Assembly (NCBI RefSeq): GCF_025151995.1
Contig: NZ_CP102290.1
Span: 1,798,001-1,862,000 of the forward strand
Direction: 5' to 3'
DNA: 64,000 nucleotides
DNA from: Ruminococcus gauvreauii
Lineage (GTDB): Bacteria; Bacillota; Clostridia; Lachnospirales; Lachnospiraceae
Below the pieces are notes generated by a model that saw only the letters and a program-made list of their open reading frames with translations, was not told where the DNA came from and did not search any database. Position 1 is the first letter of the stretch. Each line of letters starts with the position of its first letter. Position numbers and translations under genes: made by a program. Positions 52,285 to 61,762 of the stretch are shown here, one piece after another.

Positions 52285-53775
52285 TTATGCCTTTAATACG
52301 TATACGTATGTTCCTTCTTTTTTGGATATCTCACACTCTTTCACCACACTGAATCCATTCCCGCCCGCCATTTGCCTGATCAGACCGCGATTGTGCGAAT
52401 AGAGGATCAGCGTTGCATCTTCCTTCAGATGCTGTTTAATGGAACGAAAAAAGCGCTCATATAGTTCCCGGATTTCTTCCTCGGTCGTTCTCCCCATCTT
52501 AAACGGCATATCAGTGATCACCTCGTCAAATAAATGCTCGTGTGTGAAGCGAAAGAAATCCCGGTTAATGTAATGAATGACCTGATGCGCTGCTTCTGTA
52601 TTGATCTTTGCTTTGTCAACCGCTTCCTCCAGAATGTCCAGGCCATATGAGGTATTGGCGGGCACCGCTTTATGACGCTCTATCAGCATCGTTCCGACTC
52701 CGCAGAAGGGATCCAGAACCTGTGCGTCTTTCTTCATGTATTCTTTTGCGAGCGCCACGGTCAGCGCAGCATTCACCGGTCTGATGCTCATGGATATCAC
52801 TTCCCGGCGATAAGAAAACCGTTCGTCTCTCAGCGTAAACAATTTCACCAGCATGTTGCAGTTTCCTTCTTTATTTTCAATCAGGCGAAGCTCCACTTCG
52901 TAATTCGTAGTGCTGTTGATCAGCTTTCTGCCGGACAGCTTCTCGATCTGCCCGGACAGCTTCTTCACAAACATGCTTTTTTCATCCAGCGGGCGTTTGC
53001 TCTTGAACTCAACGCGGAAATAATATGGTTCCTTTCCCCCGTGGCTTCTGTTTAAAAAGTTCAGAAGATCTGACGCCACGATCGTATCAGCCGCCACTGC
53101 CGCATCCATCCTGCAGCTGGCCATGCCCCTGATGACGAATAAAAGTTCCTGATAAGTCCGAAGGTCCCGGACCCAGCGCAGGTTCCCGACTTTTGCTCTG
53201 ACTCCCGCTCCGAATATCCTGGTGCTGGCACCCGGTTCCAGTTCCTCCAGTTCTGTTTTGGTAACTTCAGCAAAGTTTCTGTTCGTCAGCAAAATAATAT
53301 CATAGGATTCATCCCATCCGTTAAAACTGTGCCGAGAAATGCCCTCGATACCGACGATCAGTGAAGTCAGTTCACGCATCTCTTCCCTCATGTGTTTTTC
53401 AGTTTCGGTTTCAGATTTCTCTGCAGACAGAACTTCCAGCCGTGCTTTCAGCTTATCCAGATAATCACTGCAGTCAAAGTTCCTCATAGCCGTCAGATAG
53501 GAGCTTCTGACAAATCGCTGCTGCTCTTTCTCATATGCCTGATAAACCGGCAGCAAAAATTCCTGTTTCCCCAGATCCCCCATCAGCAAAGCCGCATTCC
53601 TGCGTGTTTTGGCATCCTCTGCGTTTAATAAATCCGCCAGCCTGTCCTCAGTTCCTGCTATCATATCAAGCATCCGCATCCGGTTTCCATCATTTTTTAA
53701 TTCCTGTCTCAGTCTGCTTAAGTTCTGTCTCACTTCCTGGTTCCCCAGGATCTGTTCCCAATATGTTCTTATCAT
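52285..53775 (-). CDS. HEAT-repeat/THUMP-like RNA methyltransferase-type protein
   Basis: A 496-residue SAM-dependent methyltransferase-like protein. The N-terminal part (about residues 1-130) is helical with HEAT-like repeats (TRRNAALLMGDLG); a middle part resembles a THUMP-type RNA-binding region; the C-terminal Rossmann domain has motif I DPFCGVGTMLIE and motif IV TDMPF. In RlmL/TrmN relatives motif IV reads N/D-PP-Y/F, so the M is unusual. Methylation of a guanosine in rRNA or tRNA is the likely role. The ATG at 53773-53775 follows GGAGA. Confidence 0.8.
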   Translation of the reverse strand: MIRTYWEQILGNQEVRQNLSRLRQELKNDGNRMRMLDMIAGTEDRLADLLNAEDAKTRRNAALLMGDLGKQEFLLPVYQAYEKEQQRFVRSSYLTAMRNFDCSDYLDKLKARLEVLSAEKSETETEKHMREEMRELTSLIVGIEGISRHSFNGWDESYDIILLTNRNFAEVTKTELEELEPGASTRIFGAGVRAKVGNLRWVRDLRTYQELLFVIRGMASCRMDAAVAADTIVASDLLNFLNRSHGGKEPYYFRVEFKSKRPLDEKSMFVKKLSGQIEKLSGRKLINSTTNYEVELRLIENKEGNCNMLVKLFTLRDERFSYRREVISMSIRPVNAALTVALAKEYMKKDAQVLDPFCGVGTMLIERHKAVPANTSYGLDILEEAVDKAKINTEAAHQVIHYINRDFFRFTHEHLFDEVITDMPFKMGRTTEEEIRELYERFFRSIKQHLKEDATLILYSHNRGLIRQMAGGNGFSVVKECEISKKEGTYVYVLKA

Positions 53776-53832
53776 ATGTCTCCTGTATTTCAATTTTATT
53801 TTATTCTTGTCTATTACTATAACATATTCTTT

Positions 53833-55722
53833 CTACATACATATCATTGAATTTGAATGCTCTGCAAAATTGCCGGTATAAAGCTGGTAATATTTACCCT
53901 TTTCTTCAATTAGCTGTTCATGTGTGCCTCTTTCGATGATGCGTCCCTGCTCCAGCACCATGATACAGTCTGAATTCCTTACCGTCGAGAGACGGTGCGC
54001 GATCACAAATGTTGTCCTGCCCTTCATCAGCTCATCCATCCCTTTCTGAACCAGAGTCTCTGTACGGGTATCGATTGAGGAAGTGGCCTCATCCAGGATC
54101 AATACCGGGGGATCTGCAACTGCCACTCTGGCAATCGCGAGCAGCTGACGCTGGCCCTGGCTTAAGTTTCCCCCGTCCCCGGTCAGCATGGTCTGATATC
54201 CATGTGGAAGGTGTTTGATAAACACGTGGGCATTCGCGAGTTTAGAAGCGGCAATACACTCTTCGTCCGTGGCATCCAGTTTCCCATAACGGATATTGTC
54301 CATAACCGTTCCTGTGAATAGATGCGTATCCTGCAGTACCATGCCCAGCGAGCGGCGCAAGTCCGCTTTTTTTATTTTATTGACGTTTATATTATCATAT
54401 CGTATCTTTCCGTCCTGAATATCATAAAACCGGTTGATCAGATTTGTTATTGTGGTCTTTCCTGCCCCGGTACTTCCCACAAAAGCGATTTTTTGTCCCG
54501 GTGTCGCATATAATTCGATATTGTGAAGGACCGCTTTATTTTCATCATATCCAAAATCCACATCATGAAATGTCACATCTCCTTCCAGTTTCACATACGT
54601 CACTGTTCCGCCTGCCTGGTGAGGATGTTTCCATGCCCAAATCCCGGTTCTCTTACCCGTCTCGCATATTGTCCCGTCCGCTTCTTCCCTGACATTCACC
54701 AGTTCCACGTAACCATCATCCACTTCCGGTTTTTCATTCAGAAGATCAAAGATACGATCCGCCCCCGCCATGCCCATTACGATGCTGTTCAGTTGCTGGC
54801 TGATCTGCCCGATTGGCATCGTGAAGTTTTTGTTTAAGGTTAGAAATGACACCAGAGTGCCCAGAGTCAGTCCAATATGTGTGTTGAGTGCGATTACAGC
54901 ACCCAATACTGCACACAGCACATAACTGATGTGACCCAGATTAGCATTGACCGGCATCAGGATATTCGCAAATTTGTTTGCCTGATAGGAACTTTCCCGC
55001 AGCTCGTCATTGATTTTCCGAAAGTTCTGAAGCGCCTTTTCCTCGTGACAGAATACTTTTACAACTTTCTGCCCCTCCATCATTTCCTCAATATATCCGT
55101 TGACCTGACCCAGATTCTGCTGCTGCCTGCCAAAATACGCTCCTGACCTGCCGCTCAGTTTTACCGTTGCAAACAGCATGAACGCCACCACAACGAGTGT
55201 TATGATCGTTAGCGGCACATTTAAGACAATCATACTGATCAGCGTGCTGCAAAGTGTCACGGCTGAATTCAGTACCTGCGGAATACTCTGACTCATGAGC
55301 TGTCTTAAAGTATCCACGTCATTTGTATACACCGACATGATATCCCCGTGCACATGCGTATCAAAATATTTGATCGGAAGAGACTCCATATGAGTAAACA
55401 GTTCAATACGCAGATTTCGCAGCGTCCCCTGTGATATATTAACCATGGTGCGGTTATACGCGTACGCGCACAGGACTCCTGCCGCATAAATTCCAGCCAG
55501 CGACAACAGTGCCTTTGCAAGAGGTCCGAAGTCAGGGCTGGCTGTCTGTGTCATGGGGACAATATAATCATCGATCAGCTTCTGCATGAACAGCGTCCCT
55601 TTCAATGTCGCGAGTGCCGTGCCCAGGATACAGAGCACCACCGCCGTAAATGCAAGCTTATAACTTTTCACCATATAGGCGAGTACCTTTTTTAGCGCTT
55701 TCATAGTCTCTCTGCCTTTCAT
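53833..55722 (-). CDS. ABC exporter subunit with intact catalytic site (heterodimer partner B)
   Basis: A 629-residue membrane-domain/ATPase fusion: six membrane helices in the first 320 residues, then an ATPase with Walker A GSTGAGKTT, a modified signature LSQGQRQ and Walker B VLILDEATSSID with the catalytic Glu. About 40 residues between the two domains (VREEADGTICETGKRTG...) are longer than usual. The start ATG (55720-55722) overlaps the upstream stop (TGATG). It pairs with the protein encoded just before it to form a drug- or lipid-exporter of the BmrCD/TM287-288 type. Confidence 0.92.
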   Translation of the reverse strand: MKGRETMKALKKVLAYMVKSYKLAFTAVVLCILGTALATLKGTLFMQKLIDDYIVPMTQTASPDFGPLAKALLSLAGIYAAGVLCAYAYNRTMVNISQGTLRNLRIELFTHMESLPIKYFDTHVHGDIMSVYTNDVDTLRQLMSQSIPQVLNSAVTLCSTLISMIVLNVPLTIITLVVVAFMLFATVKLSGRSGAYFGRQQQNLGQVNGYIEEMMEGQKVVKVFCHEEKALQNFRKINDELRESSYQANKFANILMPVNANLGHISYVLCAVLGAVIALNTHIGLTLGTLVSFLTLNKNFTMPIGQISQQLNSIVMGMAGADRIFDLLNEKPEVDDGYVELVNVREEADGTICETGKRTGIWAWKHPHQAGGTVTYVKLEGDVTFHDVDFGYDENKAVLHNIELYATPGQKIAFVGSTGAGKTTITNLINRFYDIQDGKIRYDNINVNKIKKADLRRSLGMVLQDTHLFTGTVMDNIRYGKLDATDEECIAASKLANAHVFIKHLPHGYQTMLTGDGGNLSQGQRQLLAIARVAVADPPVLILDEATSSIDTRTETLVQKGMDELMKGRTTFVIAHRLSTVRNSDCIMVLEQGRIIERGTHEQLIEEKGKYYQLYTGNFAEHSNSMICM

Positions 55723-57482
55723 CACTGTTCACCACCCTTTCCTGATATCTGGTCAAAGTCACCGCCGCCCTTTATCTGTGTATGATAGATCTCCCGATAG
55801 ACATCATTTGATTTCAACAGATTTTCATGCGTATCCATACCGCTGATCTTTCCGTCATCCAACACCAGAATCCGGTCAGCATCCTGCACACTCGAAATAC
55901 GCTGGGCAATAATCAGTTTTGTGACCCCCGGTATCTTCTCGGCAAATGACGCTCTGATCTTCGCGTCTGTGGCGGTATCCACCGCGCTCGTGGAATCGTC
56001 CAGGATCAGTACTTTTGGCTTCTTCAGCAAAGCCCTCGCGATACACAGCCGCTGCTTCTGCCCTCCGGATACATTTGCGCCTCCCTGCTCTATATAAGTA
56101 TTATACTTTTCCGGAAACCGCTCTATAAATTCATCTGCACACGCCTGTCTGCATGCTTCGATACATTCCTCTTCTGCTGCATTTTCATTCCCCCAGCGCA
56201 GATTCTCAAGAATCGTGCCGGAGAACAGCACATTTTTCTGAAGAACCACCGCCACCTGATCTCTGAGCGTCTCCAGATGATAATCTCTTACATCTTTTCC
56301 GCCGACATATACGGAGCCTTTTGACACATCATAAAGCCGGCTGATAAGATTCACCATACTGGACTTTCCGCAGCCGGTACCCCCGATGATCCCGATCGTC
56401 TCAGCTGCCTGTATGTGCAGATCGATATCCGACAGCGCCTCCTCCTCACTGTCTGGTCTGTATGAGAAACTGACATGATGAAAATCAATGCTTCCATCTG
56501 CAATTTCCTTCACCGGATGAGGCGGGTCCACGATGTCAGGCGTTTCATTCAAAACCTCCGATATACGCCTTCCGCTTGCCATACTCATCGTGATCATAAC
56601 AAATACCATCGACAGCATCATCAGCGACATCAGAATCGACATTATGTAGCTGAACATGGAGGTAAGTTCACCGGTAGTCAATCCCCCTGTTACAATATAC
56701 TTTGCTCCAAACCATGACAGCCCGATGATACAGCCGTAGACAACCAGCATCATCACGGGATTGTTGAATGCCAGAATCCCCTCCGCTTTTATAAACAGCT
56801 GGCAGAGATTCTGAGCCGCTTTTTCAAACTTTTGATTTTCATACTCCTCCCTGACATATGACTTTACCACACGAATGGCGGACACATTCTCCTGTACGCT
56901 GACATTGAGGGCATCATACTTCTTAAACACTTCATCAAACAGCTTTGTTGTCCTGAGCATGATCAGGGCAAGAACAGTGCCAAGCACTATGATTGCCACG
57001 ACAAAGATCAGACTCAGTTTCATGTTGATGATCATGCACATCACCAGGCTGCTCACCAGCATCACAGGAGACCGCACTGCAATTCTCAAAATCATCTGAT
57101 ACGCATTCTGTACATTTGTCACATCCGTTGTCATTCTCGTCACCAGACCTGCCGTGCTGTAACGGTCAATGTTAGAAAATGAAAAGGTCTGTATGTTTTC
57201 ATACATCCCATCCCGCAGATTACCGGCAAATCCGGCAGATGCGCTTGCCGCATATTTTCCGGCCAGAACCCCGAACAGCAGACTGAACATGGCAAGAACC
57301 AGCATCAGTCCCCCGTACCTGTACACATTACTGATATTCTTTGCCTCTAACCCACGGTCGATGATCATTGCCGTGATAAATGGGATCAGCACCTCCATCA
57401 CAACCTCGAGGGCCGCGAAAAGGGGGGACAGCAGGGAATCTTTTTTATATTGCTTCACCTGCCCTAATAATGTCTTTACCAT
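55722..57482 (-). CDS. ABC exporter subunit with degenerate catalytic site (heterodimer partner A)
   Basis: A 586-residue membrane-domain/ATPase fusion with six helices, Walker A GGTGCGKSS, signature VSGGQKQR and Walker B VLILDDSTSAVD. Asp replaces the catalytic Glu, as in one half of known heterodimeric exporters, so only the composite site with the partner's Glu should be fully active. The ATG at 57480-57482 follows GGAGG. It is divergent from a LysR regulator, which may control it. The substrate is unknown. Confidence 0.92.
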   Translation of the reverse strand: MVKTLLGQVKQYKKDSLLSPLFAALEVVMEVLIPFITAMIIDRGLEAKNISNVYRYGGLMLVLAMFSLLFGVLAGKYAASASAGFAGNLRDGMYENIQTFSFSNIDRYSTAGLVTRMTTDVTNVQNAYQMILRIAVRSPVMLVSSLVMCMIINMKLSLIFVVAIIVLGTVLALIMLRTTKLFDEVFKKYDALNVSVQENVSAIRVVKSYVREEYENQKFEKAAQNLCQLFIKAEGILAFNNPVMMLVVYGCIIGLSWFGAKYIVTGGLTTGELTSMFSYIMSILMSLMMLSMVFVMITMSMASGRRISEVLNETPDIVDPPHPVKEIADGSIDFHHVSFSYRPDSEEEALSDIDLHIQAAETIGIIGGTGCGKSSMVNLISRLYDVSKGSVYVGGKDVRDYHLETLRDQVAVVLQKNVLFSGTILENLRWGNENAAEEECIEACRQACADEFIERFPEKYNTYIEQGGANVSGGQKQRLCIARALLKKPKVLILDDSTSAVDTATDAKIRASFAEKIPGVTKLIIAQRISSVQDADRILVLDDGKISGMDTHENLLKSNDVYREIYHTQIKGGGDFDQISGKGGEQ

Positions 57483-57571
57483 AATTTCCTCCATATATCT
57501 TTTATAAAATCAATATTACTTTAACCATTTTATTCTGTTTCAGGTTGTAAGTGAAATTCAAAAATGTTATT

Positions 57572-57594
57572 ATTAATAAGGTTATTTTATTAAT
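57572..57594. promoter_or_regulatory. Probable LysR-type binding site
   Basis: ATTAATA (57572-57578) is repeated inverted as TATTAAT (57588-57594) with nine bases between, in the gap between the divergent LysR and ABC exporter genes. This fits the size of LysR recognition sites. Confidence 0.5.
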
Positions 57595-57641
57595 ATTATT
57601 TTTGTTTTTATATTAATTTTTAAAAAGAGGGAATCGTTTTT

Positions 57642-58529
57642 ATGAATACTGTACAACTGGAATGTTTTTTAGCTGTGGCGGACAGCCTCAGTTTTGCAAG
57701 AGCTGCAGAAAAGCTGCATATTACACAGCCTGCGGTCACACATCAGATTAATTCTCTGGAAGCAGAGCTGAATATACGTCTCTTTAATCGTACTACCAGA
57801 ACGGTTGCCCTTACCTCTGCTGGCTGGAATTTCATAGGAGATGCCAGAAACATTTTAAACCTGATGACATCAGCCAGGGTTCGTCTTACAATTCATTCTG
57901 AAAGCGACAGCTTTCCGTTTGCTGTGGGATGCCCCTCCCCTCAGGAGCTGATGATTTTACCATCCGTCATCCGTACTCTGCACAATGAATTTCCGGCCAT
58001 GCATCCCATCATCAAGTCAGCTCCTCTGCCGGTACTTCAAAATCACCTTGAGGATCATTCTATCGATGTGCTGCTGTGTTATAAAGAAAAAAACAGCAGG
58101 CGTAAGCTGGGAACTTATACGGAGCTCACCAGAACACCTGCTGTCTGTGTTATGTCACCCTACCATTCGCTTGCATCCAGAACGCACGTCACTGCTGACG
58201 ATCTGAAAGAAGGACCCGCGATCGTCTGTGACCTTCGGCAGAATCCGCGTGCAGTCACAGATCTCCAGAGTACCATTCCCGGTACCCGCCCTTCCTCTGA
58301 AGTCTATTTTTGTGAGCGGCTGGAAAACGCACTCGTTTTGCTCAAGGCGGGAATCGGCTTTACGCTGCTGCCTGATATCTTACCGCTAAGAGACCCAGAA
58401 CTGACCTACCTTCCGTTAAAAGGAGGTGCGGTCTCCTCTTATGGTATTTACAGCCAATCCGTAAAGAATAAGGCGGTTACGAAGAGATTTATTGAATTAA
58501 TGAAAGATTATTTTAACAGCGGTTCTTAA
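57642..58529 (+). CDS. LysR-family transcriptional regulator
   Basis: A 295-residue LysR protein: N-terminal winged helix-turn-helix (FARAAEKLHITQPAVTHQINSLE, about residues 18-40) and a periplasmic-binding-like effector domain from about residue 90. It is divergent from the ABC exporter pair, with an inverted repeat in between, so control of the exporter is likely. AAAGAGGG lies 12 bases before the ATG. Its stop is only one base away from the TnpB remnant. Confidence 0.92.
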   Translation: MNTVQLECFLAVADSLSFARAAEKLHITQPAVTHQINSLEAELNIRLFNRTTRTVALTSAGWNFIGDARNILNLMTSARVRLTIHSESDSFPFAVGCPSPQELMILPSVIRTLHNEFPAMHPIIKSAPLPVLQNHLEDHSIDVLLCYKEKNSRRKLGTYTELTRTPAVCVMSPYHSLASRTHVTADDLKEGPAIVCDLRQNPRAVTDLQSTIPGTRPSSEVYFCERLENALVLLKAGIGFTLLPDILPLRDPELTYLPLKGGAVSSYGIYSQSVKNKAVTKRFIELMKDYFNSGS

Positions 58530-58530
58530 T

Positions 58531-59332
58531 TTAAATAATTCCGCTGGAAGACGTAAGTGACATGCTTCCACAACAGCTACAGGTCTTGCTGGACGGATAG
58601 AATCGGTCTACTTTGACCAGATGCTTTTCCCTTTTTTCCAATTTACAGGTGAGCATCTCCACAAAACTTCCATATCCGTTGTCCATGACACTTTTTCCAA
58701 AATGCAGTCCCTGGCTCAGATCTTCTACACACACTGCATCCATTTCCTCTGCCAGACGGTAACTTAGCTTATGATGGAAATCCTTTCTTTGATTTCGAAT
58801 CTTCCCATACACTTTTCCAACTTTCCGTTTTTGTTTCCCATAGTTCCTGCTTCCTTCTTGGCAATGGGAAAGTTTTCTCTGTTCTCTTGCAAGTCTTTTT
58901 TCCGATTGGCGGTAATACATGGGATACTCTGCACAAGTTCCATCCGAGAACACACCAAATACTTGCATGGTAAAGTCTATCCCCACTACCTTTTCCAAAT
59001 GCTCCTGTTGTTCCACTACTTGGTTTTCATCCTGAAACAGCAGACTTATAGTCATCTGGTATATCCCTGTGTACTCGGATACGGATGGATGTGAGTTTGG
59101 GAATTTCAAGTGTTTCCTGAATAATTTAATGTTCCCATTTACCACATTTGTTGTATATGCTTTTGTCCCCCGATGCTTGGATTTGAACTTCGGGAACCCA
59201 CTTTCTTTTCTTCGGAAGAAGTTCAGGTGCGTTCAGCAACGCTCTGGTGATCAGGTTTTTATTGAACTGACTGTTCGTTAGCGTTTTTATATTACTGCCA
59301 TCTTTAAGAACAACCAGACGTTTAGAAAGCAT
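58531..59332 (-). pseudogene. Broken IS200/IS605-type TnpB gene
   Basis: A decayed transposon-associated RNA-guided nuclease gene. The main frame (58531 to about 59233) gives FFRRKESGFPKFKSKHRG, AYTTNVVNGNIKL, the first RuvC Asp (VVGIDFTM), the RuvC Glu (VCVEDLSQG) and half of the zinc finger (CSCCG). It then stops before the second zinc pair and the last RuvC Asp. Upstream, a stop codon and a one-base frame change near 59230 separate a short N-terminal piece (to 59332), and the usual N-terminal region is missing. No TnpA is present. It cannot make an active nuclease. Confidence 0.88.
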
Positions 59333-59351
59333 CGTTGCATATTATTATTTT

Positions 59352-59380
59352 TTGGTTATTTTTACTTATAATTAACCAAA
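59352..59380. repeat. Short inverted repeat beside the TnpB remnant
   Basis: TTTGGTTA (59352-59359) is mirrored by TAACCAAA (59373-59380), with a 13-base A/T-rich centre. It could be a remnant of the element end or a weak hairpin. Confidence 0.4.
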
Positions 59381-59381
59381 C

Positions 59382-59409
59382 AAAAAAAGATGGATCACCA
59401 TCTTTTTTT
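59382..59409 (-). terminator. Terminator of the response regulator/kinase/ABC-like operon
   Basis: AAAAAAAGATGG pairs with CCATCTTTTTTT around a four-base loop, ten bases after the stop of the ABC-like gene; T-runs exist on both strands. Confidence 0.9.
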
Positions 59410-59418
59410 CAATACGTA

Positions 59419-60774
59419 TTACTGTTTTTCCCCAATCGAAACCACCGCATCACACGTCAGTTCGAGCCATGCATGGTTGACAGACATGATGATAACCGAA
59501 ATCTTTAATCGCGTCAGATCCTCCAGAATCTCCCGGAACTCCATGATCGTTGACTCATCCAGTATGATAAAGGGATTGATATAAATAAAGACCTGCGGTG
59601 TGACACAAAGCCATTTCGCAGTGATCACCTTTAACTGATCGATCAGTGTGATTCCTCTTAAATTCTTTCTGTTTTTATATTGTTCCATCAGATATTCTGA
59701 ATGGATTAATGCCAAAGAATAATGCGCCATATGGCGCTGCAGCCTTTTATTGATAATCCCCAGTGCATTGCTGACTTTATCATTCGCCAGGTATGTAATA
59801 TTGTCGATCAGGCTCATATCCTTATAGATTTTATCCGGTCTGTATCCATTCATTGAGACTGCTATATCGGTGCCGTCTTCACTTTTTCCAGACAGCAGTT
59901 CCCATCTTTGTTTTCCAACCCGCATCAGATAGTCCCCGTCCAGGCTCCACACGCCCAGGATGTCTCCTCTGTCCATTGAGAATTCTAATTCTTTCGTCTT
60001 AATGGTCAAAACAGACTTTTTTAAACCCTTACCCGCCGGTTTTTGAGCCGCCGCCGGAGAATAATACCGCGTGAAATTATGAACCGTAATTTTGTTCCGC
60101 TTCAGGATTCCGGTTGTCACTCCATTCTGCAGAATGATCAGCGAATCAAAAGAGGCAAACAGCGTGTGGTAGCGGTTAGAAAAAAGCAAAACGCTGATAT
60201 TCTTTTCGTGCAAAAATTCAATCATTTTCTCAATGTCTTTGAAACCATTTTCACCGATCTGATTAAACACATCATCAAATACAATTAACTTTGCCCCTTT
60301 CTGAACTGCTATGATGATCTCAAGGCATAGTATTTGACAATAAGACAAGGATTTTACGCGCGCTTTCGGCGAGATGTCCTTCATACCATATTCCTTTAAC
60401 AGTCTGGATACTTCCCTGATCAATACCCTGTCCCTGATCCAGACATCGTGGATCAGCCCCGGGATGCTGAGAAACAGATTCCTTGCCACCGTCATATTCG
60501 GAATCAGATCCATCCTGGATGCAAGATAATAGATTCCGCCGTTTGCGAGATTTTCAGGAATATTTTTACCGCATAATACTTCATTTACAAATATCTTTCC
60601 GGTGTCCGGATTGTCACCTCCAAAAAGGATATCGATCATACATTGCTTTTCCAGCGGATTCGAAAGCAGCGCCGCCTTTCTTCCGGGCAAAACCTGAAAG
60701 GATACCGACCGCAATACATTCTGCGAATGATTACTTTTACTTAAGTGTTCGATTCTCAAAATCTCACCTTGCAT
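59419..60774 (-). CDS. RbsA-like tandem ABC protein with lost nucleotide-binding motifs
   Basis: A 451-residue protein with the two-half layout of CUT2 sugar ATPases (normally about 500 residues) and recognisable framing: ILRIEHLSKS at the start, PNMTVARNLFL, and a second half beginning near residue 265. Every key site is altered. The Walker A position (about 37-46) reads LSNPLEKQCM without its glycines, the signature is LSYCQ (143-147), Walker B ends in FDDVF, and the second half has WSLDGDYLM for its P-loop and no LSGGNQQ. It probably does not split ATP. It overlaps the sensor kinase gene by 19 bases, so it is likely part of the signalling unit rather than a pump. The ATG follows GGGAG. Confidence 0.8.
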   Translation of the reverse strand: MQGEILRIEHLSKSNHSQNVLRSVSFQVLPGRKAALLSNPLEKQCMIDILFGGDNPDTGKIFVNEVLCGKNIPENLANGGIYYLASRMDLIPNMTVARNLFLSIPGLIHDVWIRDRVLIREVSRLLKEYGMKDISPKARVKSLSYCQILCLEIIIAVQKGAKLIVFDDVFNQIGENGFKDIEKMIEFLHEKNISVLLFSNRYHTLFASFDSLIILQNGVTTGILKRNKITVHNFTRYYSPAAAQKPAGKGLKKSVLTIKTKELEFSMDRGDILGVWSLDGDYLMRVGKQRWELLSGKSEDGTDIAVSMNGYRPDKIYKDMSLIDNITYLANDKVSNALGIINKRLQRHMAHYSLALIHSEYLMEQYKNRKNLRGITLIDQLKVITAKWLCVTPQVFIYINPFIILDESTIMEFREILEDLTRLKISVIIMSVNHAWLELTCDAVVSIGEKQ

Positions 60775-61751
60775 ATCTGATTCTCCCTGTCATACGGCAT
60801 TGTAATCTCAAAACAACTTCCGATCCCCTGAGTGCTGTACGCCGTGACTCCATATGTTTCGCCGTAGAGCAGCTTAATTCTTGCATTCACATTGACGATT
60901 GCAATGCCGCTCCCCTTTTGAGATTTCACACTCGAACCGCTCTTTCCATACTCGTTGGAGTACAGTTTGTCATTTAGCAATGCCAGCTGTTCCGTAGTCA
61001 TTCCGCACCCATCATCCGTAACAGAAATAATCATTCTGTCACCAACGGTGCTGACGTCGATATCAATGTGAAAATCCTGAACATTATCTTTCATACCATG
61101 TTTCACGGCATTTTCGATAAACGGCTGAATGATCAGTTTAGGGACCCGGCAATCCAATAATTGCTCCTCATTATTTTGAATGGTTACATTCAAAACAACC
61201 TGATTGTTTAGACGGTATTTCTGTATCGCCAGATAATCTCCAGCCATTGCCAGTTCTTCTCTTATCATAATGATGTCATTTTTCTGGCTGATCGTATATC
61301 GGAAGATTCTTGACAGGATTTCTATCATATCCGCTGCAATCGGTGCCTTTTCCTGCAGAGCATACCCCCGTATGGAATCCAGCGTATTATAGAGAAAATG
61401 AGGATTGATCTGACTTTTCATACTGTCGAATTCCGCCTGCTTTCTCATCAGCTGATTCGAATACTCCGTATCCAGCGTGTGATCTACCATATCAAGAATA
61501 AAACAAAGATATTTGATATAGTCTTTATCGATCTGTTCCGGGACACTTAACGTATAATGTTCTTTTATCGCGTCTATCTTCGTTACAACTTTGCAAAACA
61601 ACTGTCTGTATATGCAAAACCCACTGACGCATACAATAAAAATCCCCGACAGCAGTATACCGTTATGATAATAGATTCCCACTGCCAGAAGCAAAAGATA
61701 CGGTAGCATAAACAGGTATTTTATTGGAAACCTGGTCCTAGAACTTTTCAC
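60756..61751 (-). CDS. Sensor histidine kinase (YesM/LytS-type) with minimal membrane part
   Basis: A 331-residue kinase. Two membrane helices (about residues 11-28 and 32-48) have only a few residues between them, so no outside sensor domain exists, and no HAMP domain is evident. The His_kinase domain has the phosphorylated H118 (INPHFLYNTLDSIRG); the ATPase domain has the N box PFIENAVKHG and DDGCGM. It should phosphorylate the response regulator encoded 11 bases upstream. The start is a GTG (61749-61751) with GAGGG before it. Its input must come from another protein. Confidence 0.9.
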   Translation of the reverse strand: MKSSRTRFPIKYLFMLPYLLLLAVGIYYHNGILLSGIFIVCVSGFCIYRQLFCKVVTKIDAIKEHYTLSVPEQIDKDYIKYLCFILDMVDHTLDTEYSNQLMRKQAEFDSMKSQINPHFLYNTLDSIRGYALQEKAPIAADMIEILSRIFRYTISQKNDIIMIREELAMAGDYLAIQKYRLNNQVVLNVTIQNNEEQLLDCRVPKLIIQPFIENAVKHGMKDNVQDFHIDIDVSTVGDRMIISVTDDGCGMTTEQLALLNDKLYSNEYGKSGSSVKSQKGSGIAIVNVNARIKLLYGETYGVTAYSTQGIGSCFEITMPYDRENQICKVRF

Positions 61752-61762
61752 ATTTATTCCCT

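Noticed and set aside
58531..59332. Active TnpB nuclease or guide RNA unit
   Set aside because: The frame is broken, the second zinc-finger half and the last RuvC Asp are missing, and no TnpA is present.
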